NCBI GenBank assembly: GCA_035690425.1 | Contig: DASSKO010000065.1 | Span: forward strand, 1-15,568 | Origin: DASSKO01 sp035690425 | Lineage (GTDB): Bacteria > Actinomycetota > Actinomycetes > Propionibacteriales > Nocardioidaceae | Length of the DNA: 15,568 nucleotides | Reading direction: 5' to 3' | In this document: piece after piece, positions 1 through 6,690 of the stretch | Position numbering within the stretch: the first letter of the stretch is position 1 | Layout of the letters: every line of letters begins with the position of its first letter | Position numbers and translations under genes: made by a program | Notes under the pieces: model-generated | Told to the model about the DNA's origin: nothing | The model's database searches: none | What the model saw: the letters and a program-made list of their open reading frames with translations, nothing else

Positions 1-209
1 ACCCGCGCCATAGGCTGACACCACGCACGCCGTTCTCCTGCTCATAGTTTCTGTTCCTTGACAGCTCAGAAACCTAGTCAGGGAACGGCGTGCGCCACTC
101 AGGGCATGCGGAAACCGCCCACAGATATGTCAGAAGAGCCCGAATCTCGCGGGGGAACTCCCCATTTGGCCAGGTACCTTGCCAAATCGGAGGGGGCCGG
201 CGCACCGGG
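1..209. other. Non-coding left edge with nested inverted repeats
   Basis: I see no convincing gene here; open frames in this stretch are extensions or shadows of the minus-strand gene that ends at 210. It holds several inverted repeats: a 12-bp pair at 24-35 and 83-94, an inner 10-bp pair with one wobble at 53-62 and 77-86, a 7-bp pair at 47-53 and 67-73, and a near-palindrome at 164-187. These could be termination structures for the minus-strand unit or operator sites for a gene beyond the left edge. Which of these applies cannot be decided from this window. Confidence 0.6.
164..187 (-). terminator. Near-perfect 24-bp palindrome after the racemase-like gene
   Basis: ATTTGGC and GCCAAAT flank a central AGGTACCT, so 11 of the 12 base pairs across the palindrome match (171/180 is the mismatch). 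It begins 23 bp beyond the stop codon of the minus-strand racemase-like gene, which suits a transcription terminator for the femX-racemase unit. There is no T-run on either strand. An operator for something further left is an equal alternative. Confidence 0.35.
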
Positions 210-1241
210 TCAGCTGATCGTGACCTGGTCGAAGGCCGTGGTCGTGAACCGGGCCTCCACACCGAGCTCGGCGCCGATCGCCGGCGGTGGCACCGACGCC
301 GGCAGGAACAGCATCGAGCTCTGCATGTGCGGAGGCTCGAGGAACCAGCGCTGCCGGCCGGCCCACGAGTACGGCGAGAGCGCCAGCCCGGCGGCGTCGA
401 GCCCGCCCCTGGCCAAGGCGATGGCTCGCTGCCGGGCCGACGCCGCAGCCGTGGGCGCCTCCAGGCCGATGCCGTGGGCCGTCCCGCCGGCGACGACGAG
501 CAGGTGGCCGTCGCGGGGCACGCGCCGCTGCCGATAGCCGGCCCGCTGCCCCCGGGTGACCGCGTGTACGTCGAGCACGGTCGCCGACACCGTCAGCGCG
601 GCGCGGTCGCCGAGCCACAACGACGTACCCACCCGTGGGCGGATGGTGACATCGGGGTGGCGCGTGCGCAGGTCCGCCAGCTGCCCGGCGCTCAGATGGG
701 ACACGAAGACCTGCCGGGTCAGCCCGAGTGCCAGCCAGTCGCGCACCTCCTGGGTGGCGTCGATGCCGATCGGCAGGTGCAGCGCGAGGCCCTCGATGCG
801 GACGCCCGAGGGAGGATGGGCGACCAGGTGTGCCAGCTCGTCCATCGTCAGGCCATGCCGGCGCATCGATGTGAGCCCCTCGACCAGCACGCGCGGACGG
901 TCGACGGTCGCGGTCAGTGCCTGCAGGTCCTCGGGACGGCCGACGGTGTGCACCAGCCGCGGGTCCGTGGGCACGCGCTCGGAGTCTCCGGTCGACGAGA
1001 CCCGCCGCGGCGTCATCACCAGCACGTCGCCGTCGAACCGTCCCATCACCTCCGACAGCTCGCCGTAACCACCCACGGCCAGCAGATCGCTGCCCAGCCA
1101 CCCCGCCTTGCGGGCGAGCCGGCCGACTCCGAAGCCGTAGCCGTTGCCCTTCGCCACCGGCACCAGCCCGGGCGTGCGGTCGGCGACGGAACGCAGATGC
1201 GCACGCCAGCGCGGCCCGTCGACGGTCAGGGTCAAAGCCAT
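210..1241 (-). CDS. Alanine racemase-like, PLP-dependent fold-type III protein
   Basis: The product (343 aa) resembles alanine racemases, which interconvert L- and D-alanine with pyridoxal phosphate in the cytoplasm to feed peptidoglycan synthesis. Visible landmarks are the PLP-lysine context VAKGNGYGFG near the N-terminus (Lys31), TSMRRHGL (124-131, equivalent to the T-G-M-x-R-x-G segment of the family), RPRVGTSLWLGD (201-212), and AGYRQRR in the C-terminal domain, whose Tyr236 aligns with the catalytic tyrosine. The ATG at 1241 was chosen because AGGAG lies 5 nt before it (1247-1251) and family similarity begins there; the open frame continues upstream only inside femX. It follows femX by 11 bp, so the two are probably co-transcribed. 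It is shorter and more divergent than typical Alr, so substrate specificity is uncertain; it may handle another amino acid. Confidence 0.8.
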   Translation of the reverse strand: MALTLTVDGPRWRAHLRSVADRTPGLVPVAKGNGYGFGVGRLARKAGWLGSDLLAVGGYGELSEVMGRFDGDVLVMTPRRVSSTGDSERVPTDPRLVHTVGRPEDLQALTATVDRPRVLVEGLTSMRRHGLTMDELAHLVAHPPSGVRIEGLALHLPIGIDATQEVRDWLALGLTRQVFVSHLSAGQLADLRTRHPDVTIRPRVGTSLWLGDRAALTVSATVLDVHAVTRGQRAGYRQRRVPRDGHLLVVAGGTAHGIGLEAPTAAASARQRAIALARGGLDAAGLALSPYSWAGRQRWFLEPPHMQSSMLFLPASVPPPAIGAELGVEARFTTTAFDQVTIS

Positions 1242-1252
1242 CCGTGCTCCTC

Positions 1253-2389
1253 TCAGCGACGGCGCATGTAGAGGTCGAAGGCCTTGTACAGGAGGCCGTT
1301 GATGGGTAGGTCCCACTCGCCGACGTACTCGACGGCCTCGCCGCCGGTGCCGACCTTGAACTGGATCAGCCCGATCGTCGGGTCGTCGGCGTCGACGGTA
1401 TCGGTGATGCCCCGCAGGTCGTAGATCTCGGCGCCTGCGGCCATGGCGTCGGTGATCATCCGCCACTGGATTGCGTTCGACCCGCGGACCTCGCGCTTGT
1501 GGCTGGTGGAGGCGCCGTAGGAGTACCAGGAGTGGGTGCCGACGCGGATCCCCACCGTGGCGGCGACGAGATCGCCCTCATGGTGTGCCAGGTAGATCCG
1601 GATCCGGTCAGCGTCCTCGGCGGACAGGGCGGCGTGCATGCTGTGGAAGTACGTCAGCGGGCGCGGGGTGAAGCCATCACGTCGCGCGGTCTCCAGGTAG
1701 ATCCGGTGGAAGTCCTCGATCGCCTGTGCGCCGTCGCTCACGCGCACCTCGACGCCGGCCTTCGCAGCCTTCTTGATGTTGCGCCGCCAGAGCTGGTTCA
1801 TCCCCGTGAGCACCGCGTCCTCATCACGGCCGGCGAGCGGCACCTGGAAGACATACTTCGGCTGGCCGGCCGTGAAACCGCCCGCGGCCGCGAGCGGCTT
1901 CCAGCCACCTGAGCGCAGGGTCTGCTCGACCTGACGGCCCAGCCGCGTCGTGTCGTCGGCGGGTATGTCGCTGAGGCGCCCGCTGGCGTCGTCCGCGCCT
2001 GCCTTGCCGGCGATGGCGGCCTTGACCGTCCCCGCCTGCCAGCTGCGGGCGCGCACCGGAGCACCGATACGCACGGCGAAGGCGCCGTTGGCGCGCGCGT
2101 GGGCGGCCAACGCCGCCAGCAGCTCTGCGAGGTCGGGCCGGGACCAGTCCAGCACCGGCCCCTCCGGCAGGTAGGCGAGGTAGCGCCTGAGCCTGGGCAG
2201 CTGCCGGTAGAGCACCAGCCCCGCGCCGACCAGCTCCGCGCCGGCGTAGAAGCCGACCGACTCCGCGCCCCACTCGCTCTTGACCCGCGCCCATGCCGGT
2301 GTCTGCAGGAAGCTCGCCGACTCCCGCGCCCGTACGAAGGCCAGATGCTCGGCAGGGGTGATGGTGCGGACGGAGATGGCTGAGGTCAC
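1253..2389 (-). CDS. FemAB/FemX-family peptidoglycan aminoacyltransferase
   Basis: This 378-aa protein belongs to the FemABX family (paired GNAT-like domains), which transfer amino acids from aminoacyl-tRNA onto the peptidoglycan precursor to build the interpeptide branch at the cytoplasmic face of the membrane. Recognisable segments are SFLQTPAWARVKSEWG near the N-terminus, the LWRRNIKKAAKAGVEVR helix in the middle, the YSYGAST...GSNAIQWRMI stretch, and the C-terminal YDLRGI...GLIQFKVGTGGEAVEYVGEWD. The glycine-like bridge suggested by the family would fit LL-DAP/Gly actinobacteria, but the amino acid used cannot be read from sequence. The start is a GTG at 2389 with no Shine-Dalgarno sequence; a TAGCCT -10-like hexamer ends 9 nt upstream, so it may be leaderless. 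The gene pairs with the downstream racemase-like gene and is divergent from the SBP1 gene. Confidence 0.85.
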   Translation of the reverse strand: MTSAISVRTITPAEHLAFVRARESASFLQTPAWARVKSEWGAESVGFYAGAELVGAGLVLYRQLPRLRRYLAYLPEGPVLDWSRPDLAELLAALAAHARANGAFAVRIGAPVRARSWQAGTVKAAIAGKAGADDASGRLSDIPADDTTRLGRQVEQTLRSGGWKPLAAAGGFTAGQPKYVFQVPLAGRDEDAVLTGMNQLWRRNIKKAAKAGVEVRVSDGAQAIEDFHRIYLETARRDGFTPRPLTYFHSMHAALSAEDADRIRIYLAHHEGDLVAATVGIRVGTHSWYSYGASTSHKREVRGSNAIQWRMITDAMAAGAEIYDLRGITDTVDADDPTIGLIQFKVGTGGEAVEYVGEWDLPINGLLYKAFDLYMRRR

Positions 2390-2492
2390 GGGCGTCGAGG
2401 CTACCGGAGGGAAGGCGGCAGCCAGCGTGGCGCGTTGATGCGCATCCGTTACCCAAACGTCGGCCGACTGCCCCTAACCTATCGTCAGGCAA

Positions 2493-2510
2493 TTCCCGGC
2501 AGGCCGGGAA
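2493..2510. promoter_or_regulatory. 8-bp inverted repeat in the SBP1 upstream region
   Basis: TTCCCGGC and GCCGGGAA form a perfect inverted repeat with a 2-nt centre, about 38 bp before the SBP1 start codon. A TATCGT hexamer (2480-2485), a possible -10, lies just upstream, which would place the repeat in the early transcribed leader. It could be a repressor site or a leader hairpin. The region upstream of SBP2 has no obvious matching element, so shared control is not supported. Confidence 0.35.
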
Positions 2511-2548
2511 GCGCGAGTTCTTCACTCCAATTCCAGCTCGGAGGAACA

Positions 2549-4165
2549 ATGACGAGACGAAGCAGGGCGTGGTCACTGACGGCGTCCGCGGCCACCCTCG
2601 CACTGCTGGTCAGCGCCTGCGGATCAGGTGACGACGACACGACGGACGCCGAGGGCTCCGGTTCAGGGGGAGCGGCAGGGGACTCGCAGGGCGGCACCTT
2701 CAGCTACGCCCTGAACGAGCCGACCTACCTGGCGCCGGCGAGCCAGTGCTACGAGTCCGAGTGCATCGCGGTCCTGAGCGCGATCATGGAGCCGCTCGTC
2801 AGCGTCGACCTCGAGACCGGCGAGCTCGTGTACGACGGGGTTGCGGAGTCGATCACGTCCGACGACGCCACCAACTGGACGGTCAAGCTCAAGGACGGCT
2901 ACACCTTCCACAACGGTGAGCCGGTCAACGCCGACGCCTACATCCGCGCGTGGAACTGGACCGCCAACCCCAAGAACGCCGCCGCGACCGCGGGCTTCAT
3001 GTCCAAGATCGAGGGCGCCGGCGAGGGCAAGTCGATGTCGGGCGTGACGAAGGTCGACGACCTCACGATCGAGGTGGCGCTCACCTCGCCGTACTCGCAG
3101 TTCCCGCTGACGATGAGCTACACCCCGGCGTGGGCGGCGATCGCGCAGGAGTGCCTCGACGACCTCCAGGCCTGCAACGAGGAACCGATCGGCTACGGGC
3201 CGTATCAGATGGACGGGCCGTGGCAGCACGACACCAACATCACGGTGACCCAGTACGCCGACTACTCCGGCGACCTCGGCGGCAACGCCGAGACGATCTC
3301 GTTCGACATGTTCTCCGACCAGGTGGCGGCCTTCCGCGCCTGGCAGGGCGGCACGCTCGACATCAGCCCTGTCGACCCGACGGTCTACGCCGAGGCCAAG
3401 TCCACCGCAGGTGAGCGGTTCCTGGAGGAGCCCTCGTCGGCGTTCACCTACCTCGGGCTCCCGATCGAGCAGGAGCCCTTCGACGACCCCGATCTCCGGC
3501 ACGCGCTGTCGCTGGCGATCGACCGGCAGACGATCATCGAGCAGGTGCTCAGCAACACTGCGATCCCGGCCAAGGACATCGCGCCCCCGATCGTTCCTGG
3601 CGCACGCGAGGACGCCTGCGAGTACTGCACCTACGACCCCGAGCGGGCCAAGCAGCTGTTCGAGGAGGCCGGCGGCATCCCGAGCAACAAGGTGACGCTG
3701 TGGTTCAACGCCGGTTCCGGCCACGACGGCTGGGTCGAGGCGGTCGGCAACGGCTGGAAGCAGACCTTCGGCATCGACTTCACGCTGGAGGCTCGTGAGT
3801 GGGCGCAGTACCTCGAGATCCGCTCCGAGGGCGACTTCGACGGTCCCTACCGGCTGAGCTGGATCATGGATTACCCGTCCGTGGAGAACTACCTGCGCCC
3901 GATGTACGGCACCAACGGCGACGTCAACTACTACGGGTACTCCAACGAGACGGTCGACCAGGCTCTGGACGAGGGTGACCGGGCGAGTACGGCGGAGGAG
4001 AGCATCGCGGCCTACCAGCGTGCGGGCGACCAGGTGCTCGAGGACATGCCGGTGATCCCGATGTGGTTCGACAAGGCCAACTATGTGTGGAGCCAGGACG
4101 TCGACAACGTCGAGTACTCCGTCTCCAACGCCAACGTCGACTTCCGGAAGGTGTCCGTCAACTAG
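2549..4165 (+). CDS. Peptide ABC transporter substrate-binding lipoprotein (SBP1, orphan)
   Basis: This 538-aa protein is a family 5 (OppA/DppA-type) extracytoplasmic receptor that captures peptides or similar solutes for an ABC importer. The N-terminus MTRRSRAWSL, a hydrophobic stretch and the lipobox LVSAC place the lipidated cysteine at residue 24; a Ser/Gly/Asp-rich linker follows to about residue 48. Family landmarks include EPLVSVDLETGELV, GYTFHNGEPVNADAYI and the late WAQYLEI...YPSVENYL region. Six other cysteines form three close pairs: 67/72, 202/209 and 357/360. The ATG at 2549 was chosen because GGAGGA sits at 2540-2545 and the signal peptide starts there; the frame is open 38 codons further upstream but without signal character. 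It is a clear paralogue of SBP2 (7742-9361) but has no permease genes beside it. Its TAG overlaps the stop of the convergent nfo gene. Confidence 0.93.
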   Translation: MTRRSRAWSLTASAATLALLVSACGSGDDDTTDAEGSGSGGAAGDSQGGTFSYALNEPTYLAPASQCYESECIAVLSAIMEPLVSVDLETGELVYDGVAESITSDDATNWTVKLKDGYTFHNGEPVNADAYIRAWNWTANPKNAAATAGFMSKIEGAGEGKSMSGVTKVDDLTIEVALTSPYSQFPLTMSYTPAWAAIAQECLDDLQACNEEPIGYGPYQMDGPWQHDTNITVTQYADYSGDLGGNAETISFDMFSDQVAAFRAWQGGTLDISPVDPTVYAEAKSTAGERFLEEPSSAFTYLGLPIEQEPFDDPDLRHALSLAIDRQTIIEQVLSNTAIPAKDIAPPIVPGAREDACEYCTYDPERAKQLFEEAGGIPSNKVTLWFNAGSGHDGWVEAVGNGWKQTFGIDFTLEAREWAQYLEIRSEGDFDGPYRLSWIMDYPSVENYLRPMYGTNGDVNYYGYSNETVDQALDEGDRASTAEESIAAYQRAGDQVLEDMPVIPMWFDKANYVWSQDVDNVEYSVSNANVDFRKVSVN

Positions 4166-4971
4166 CGGGAGTCGATGCGATCGCGTAGCCAGGCGATGTC
4201 AGCAGCCTGACCGTCGACGCCCCCGGGGGTCTCGCAGACCACGGGGGCGTCGGCGTCTGCCACCGCCGCCACCAGATCCTCGGCGTCGATCTGCCCGGCG
4301 CCGAGGTTGGTGTGCCGGTCGGCTCCCGAGCCGAAGCCGTCGCGGGAGTCGTTGGCATGCAGCAGGTCGATGCGCCCGGTGATCGCACGCACCCGCTCGA
4401 CCACCCCAGCGAGCTCCTCGCCGGCGGCATGCGCGTGGCAGGTGTCGAGGCAGAAGCCGATCCGGTCGGCACCCTCCGCGGTGCCGATCGCCTCCCACAC
4501 CTCGGCGATGCGGTCGAGCCGGCGGGCCATGGCGTTGCCGCCGCCGGCGGTGTTCTCGATCAGCAGCGGCAGCTTGAGGTCGGTGCGCTCGACGCACTTG
4601 CGCCAGTTGTCGAGCCCCACCTTCGGGTCGTCGTCCTTGGACACGTGGCCGCCGTGCACGATCAGTCCGGCAGCCCCGATCTCGGCGGCGGCGTCGACCT
4701 GCTGCTGCAGCAGCTTGCGGCTCGGGATCCGGATGCGGTTGTTGCTGCTGGCGACGTTGAGCACGTAGGGCGCGTGCACGTAGAGCGTCACGCCCGCGTC
4801 GGCGGCGACCTGCTTGAGCGCGGCCGCCCCGCCGTCGTAGTCGACCCGGGGGCCCTTCCAGCCCTGCGGGTCGCCGAGGAAGAACTGCGCGACGTCGGCT
4901 CGGCGGGCAACCGCCTCCCCGACGGGGTCGTGGGCGTCGACATGCGCACCGATGCGGAGGTTGCTGCTCAT
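4162..4971 (-). CDS. nfo: Deoxyribonuclease IV (AP endonuclease, Nfo family)
   Basis: This 269-aa protein matches endonuclease IV, which cleaves the backbone 5' of abasic sites in base excision repair using a three-metal centre in a TIM barrel. Nearly all the ligands expected from the E. coli enzyme can be placed: His66 (YVHAPY), His106 (LIVHGGH), Glu139 (IENTAGGG), Asp176 and His179 (LDTCHAH), His205 (LLHANDS), Asp218 and His220 (DRHTNLG) and Glu247 (CETPG). Length is normal for the family. The ATG at 4971 is preferred because GTAGGGTGG lies just upstream at good spacing; a GTG three codons earlier (4980) is an alternative. The last bases overlap the SBP1 stop codon in convergent orientation with no terminator between them, so transcripts from each gene probably run into the other. 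Confidence 0.92.
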   Translation of the reverse strand: MSSNLRIGAHVDAHDPVGEAVARRADVAQFFLGDPQGWKGPRVDYDGGAAALKQVAADAGVTLYVHAPYVLNVASSNNRIRIPSRKLLQQQVDAAAEIGAAGLIVHGGHVSKDDDPKVGLDNWRKCVERTDLKLPLLIENTAGGGNAMARRLDRIAEVWEAIGTAEGADRIGFCLDTCHAHAAGEELAGVVERVRAITGRIDLLHANDSRDGFGSGADRHTNLGAGQIDAEDLVAAVADADAPVVCETPGGVDGQAADIAWLRDRIDSR

Positions 4972-5001
4972 GGCGGCCACCCTACGAGCCGCCTCGGACG
5001 A

Positions 5002-5316
5002 CTACATCAGCCCGCCGTTGGCGAGGTTGAGCACGAACCCGAGCCCGCTGGCGACCAGGCCCGTGATGATGACCCAGCGCTCGCCGGTGGTCTTGGAGAT
5101 GAACTGGTCGACCCCGCCGAGGACCGCGCCGACCAGGCCCATCCAGGCGCCGGCGACGTGCCAGCCGGCGTTGGTCGCCGCAACCAGTGCGCAGAGGCCG
5201 AGTCCGAGGGTGACGAACGCAAGGACGTTCTCCGTGGGGTGCCGCTCCCCGTCGCTGTTGAGGAGCCGGTGCAACGGCGTCGGGAGGCGCAACCGTGGAG
5301 CTGCATGGGTTCCCAT
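5002..5316 (-). CDS. Small membrane protein of unknown function
   Basis: This 104-aa protein has a short basic, proline-containing N-terminus, then three likely membrane segments at about residues 31-48, 52-69 and 82-99. A conserved-looking loop, DQFISKTTGERW (70-81), lies between the second and third. I do not recognise a named family and assign no function. The ATG at 5316 is the natural start but has only a weak ribosome-binding site (AAGAG about 13 nt away). It lies 30 bp upstream of nfo on the same strand and could share its transcript. It is divergent from rpsF across a 340-bp control region. Confidence 0.65.
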   Translation of the reverse strand: MGTHAAPRLRLPTPLHRLLNSDGERHPTENVLAFVTLGLGLCALVAATNAGWHVAGAWMGLVGAVLGGVDQFISKTTGERWVIITGLVASGLGFVLNLANGGLM

Positions 5317-5369
5317 GTGTTGACGGTGCTCTTTCGCGGCCGCGCTTGCAAGAGCGGGTTCGCCTGCCT

Positions 5370-5404
5370 CGTCCTTGTTTCACGGTTCCTGTGAAACAAG
5401 GACG
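5370..5404. repeat. 14-bp inverted repeat made of two separated parS-like half sites
   Basis: CGTCCTTGTTTCAC and GTGAAACAAGGACG are perfect reverse complements around a 7-nt centre (GGTTCCT). The inner arms TGTTTCAC and GTGAAACA are exactly the two halves of the 16-bp bacterial centromere site parS, which in a functional site are contiguous. The 7-bp insertion makes ordinary ParB binding doubtful. Other readings are a repressor operator upstream of the minus-strand membrane protein gene (54 bp from its start) or a transcription-stopping hairpin; no T-run is present. Confidence 0.6.
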
Positions 5405-5526
5405 CGCGGTCGCCCGATCGGCGTACGTCGTTCACGGAGCGGTAGAAGACGAGCGGACAGGCCGGGGCTGTGGACGGCCGCAGCGCGATGTCGGTGCAGT
5501 CTGCGATGGTAGGTCGATGCACACGG

Positions 5527-5557
5527 TTCCCGACGCCGCCCCGGCCGCTGATAGTCT
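5527..5557 (+). promoter_or_regulatory. Possible rpsF operon promoter
   Basis: GATAGT (5550-5555) with TTCCCG 17 nt upstream (5527-5532) is the best sigma-70-like pair in the region; TAGTCT (5552-5557) is an alternative -10 with 19-nt spacing. The -10 sits inside the loop of an inverted repeat (5543-5549, 5563-5569), which may be an operator or coincidental. Transcription from here would include the full S6:S18-type leader. The match to consensus is weak. Confidence 0.3.
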
Positions 5558-5602
5558 GTGCGAGCGGCCCGGCGCGGATGCCGGGCTTTCACACGCATCA
5601 GC

Positions 5603-5645
5603 CCTCCTGCCACGGAGAGACCGTGGCCGCTGAGCCCACAGGAGG
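5603..5645 (+). promoter_or_regulatory. S6:S18-binding leader motif before rpsF (autoregulation)
   Basis: The leader folds into an outer stem CCTCCTG (5603-5609) with CAGGAGG (5639-5645), an inner hairpin CCACGG/CCGTGG (5610-5615, 5621-5626) with loop AGAGA, and a 12-nt one-sided bulge starting with CCG (5627-5629). This is the arrangement known for rpsF leaders: two stacked helices and a CCG in the bulge that mimics the 16S rRNA site bound by the S6:S18 complex. The outer stem pairs the Shine-Dalgarno GGAGG (5641-5645), so binding or folding would block translation. Feedback control of the operon by its own products S6 and S18 is inferred from the known motif. Confidence 0.75.
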
Positions 5646-5656
5646 TGGTTGCAGCT

Positions 5657-5947
5657 ATGCGTAACTACGAAGTCATGATCATCCTCGATCCCGATCTCGA
5701 GGAGCGCACGGTCGCGCCCTCGCTCGACCAGTACCTCAACCTGGTCCGCTCCGACGGCGGCTCGGTGGAGACCGTCGACGTGTGGGGCCGGCGCCGGCTG
5801 GCCTACGAGATCGACAAGAAGGCCGAGGGCATCTACGCCGTCGTCGAGCTCTCCGCCGAGCCCGCCACGGTCAAGGAGCTCGACCGTCAGCTCGGGCTCA
5901 ACGAGTCCGTGATGCGCACCAAGGTCCTGCGGCCAGAGATCCACTGA
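5657..5947 (+). CDS. rpsF: 30S ribosomal protein bS6
   Basis: This 96-aa protein is bS6, a component of the small-subunit platform that binds 16S rRNA as a complex with bS18. The N-terminal MRNYEVMIILDPDLEE and the central GGSVETVDVWGRRRLAYEIDKK are diagnostic, and length is typical. The ATG at 5657 follows GGAGGT (5641-5646) by 10 nt; the frame remains open upstream, but the leader sequence there forms the regulatory RNA and the family N-terminus starts at this ATG. It heads the cluster rpsF-ssb-rpsR-rplI, with ssb starting 36 bp after its stop. Confidence 0.97.
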   Translation: MRNYEVMIILDPDLEERTVAPSLDQYLNLVRSDGGSVETVDVWGRRRLAYEIDKKAEGIYAVVELSAEPATVKELDRQLGLNESVMRTKVLRPEIH

Positions 5948-5983
5948 CGCCCACCCCGCTCCGCCAGATCCGAAGGAGTATCG

Positions 5984-6553
5984 ATGGCTGGCGAAACCGT
6001 CATCACCGTCGTCGGCAACCTCACCGACGACCCGGAGCTGCGCTTCACCCCCTCGGGTGCGGCCGTGGCCAACTTCACCGTTGCCTCGACCCCGCGCCAG
6101 TTCGACCGGCAGACCAACGAGTGGAAAGACGGCGACGCGCTGTTCCTTCGGTGCTCGATCTGGCGGCAGGCCGCCGAGAACGTCGCGGAGTCGCTCTCAA
6201 AGGGCGCCCGCGTCGTCGTGCAGGGACGGCTCCGGCAGCGGTCCTTCGAGACCCGCGAGGGTGAGAAGCGCACCGTCGTCGAGTGCGAGGTCGACGAGAT
6301 CGGGCCGAGCCTGCGGTATGCCACCGCGAAGGTCACCAAGACCACGCGCGCCGGTGGAGGCGGCGGTGGCGGGTTCGGTAGCGGTGGCGGCAACGACCCG
6401 TGGGCCAGCCAGCCGGCATCACCCGGCCAGGGCGGGGCGATGGGCGACAACCAACCGCAGTACGGCGGCCAGGGTGGTCAGCCGGGCGGCGCTCAGCAGA
6501 CGGACCCGTGGGCTGCCCAGCCCCAGGGCGCGTCCGAGGAGCCACCGTTCTGA
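5984..6553 (+). CDS. ssb: Single-stranded DNA-binding protein
   Basis: This 189-aa protein coats single-stranded DNA in replication, repair and recombination. Residues 1 to about 110 form the OB-fold, with the recognisable GNLTDDPELRFTPSGAAVANFTVAS and LFLRCSIWRQAAENVAESLSKG segments. A Gly/Gln/Pro-rich flexible linker follows to about residue 180, and the C-terminus ends EEPPF, the acidic partner-binding tip. The ATG at 5984 is preceded by AAGGAG at 5973-5978. Its place between rpsF and rpsR is the usual arrangement for the housekeeping SSB in actinobacteria. Confidence 0.96.
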   Translation: MAGETVITVVGNLTDDPELRFTPSGAAVANFTVASTPRQFDRQTNEWKDGDALFLRCSIWRQAAENVAESLSKGARVVVQGRLRQRSFETREGEKRTVVECEVDEIGPSLRYATAKVTKTTRAGGGGGGGFGSGGGNDPWASQPASPGQGGAMGDNQPQYGGQGGQPGGAQQTDPWAAQPQGASEEPPF

Positions 6554-6572
6554 CGGGCACTCACCCGGCCGT

Positions 6573-6668
6573 CGCTCATGGCTGAGCGGCACCCGCGGCC
6601 GAGCAGCACCAGTTTCACCTGACCAGCGCCGGTCGACCGACCGGCAGACCATTCCGGGCCACACCCGG
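6573..6668 (+). promoter_or_regulatory. Hairpin-containing ssb-rpsR spacer
   Basis: The 137-bp gap between ssb and rpsR is long for this cluster and holds three short perfect hairpins: CGCTCA/TGAGCG (6573-6588), CCGGTC/GACCGG (6629-6644) and CCGGG/CCCGG (6654-6668). None is followed by a T-run. They could be transcript processing or partial attenuation points that set rpsR/rplI expression apart from ssb. Hairpins this short are expected by chance in DNA this GC-rich, so confidence is low. Confidence 0.3.
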
Positions 6669-6690
6669 GCTCTCGATAAGGAGCACCACA

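Larger units (their letters stand above)
5317..5656. other. Divergent control region between the small membrane protein and rpsF
   Basis: No gene is supported in this 340-bp stretch. In order it holds: an inverted repeat GCTCTT/AAGAGC (5328-5333, 5350-5355) around a CGCGGCCGCG palindrome; the 14-bp parS-half-like inverted repeat at 5370-5404; a GGCCGCT/AGCGGCC pair (5543-5549, 5563-5569) enclosing a possible -10; a GCCCGGC/GCCGGGC hairpin (5567-5573, 5580-5586); and the S6:S18-type leader fold ending at the rpsF ribosome-binding site. Confidence 0.6.

Noticed and set aside
58..63. TTGACA as a promoter -35
   Set aside because: No acceptable -10 hexamer at 16-19 nt on the plus strand and no plus-strand gene follows.
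90..1271. 393-codon plus-strand open frame
   Set aside because: Antisense to the racemase-like gene; extreme Arg/His/Gln/Gly bias and no recognisable fold.
2663..3724. 353-codon minus-strand open frame
   Set aside because: Antisense shadow of SBP1 with repetitive Val/Gly/Arg/Asp composition and no motif.
4312..5394. 360-codon plus-strand open frame
   Set aside because: Antisense to nfo and the small membrane protein gene; both of those have better evidence, and this frame shows no domain.
6349..6540. Gly/Gln-rich repeats in the 3' part of ssb as a possible tandem repeat element
   Set aside because: It encodes the normal flexible linker of SSB and ends in the expected acidic tip.
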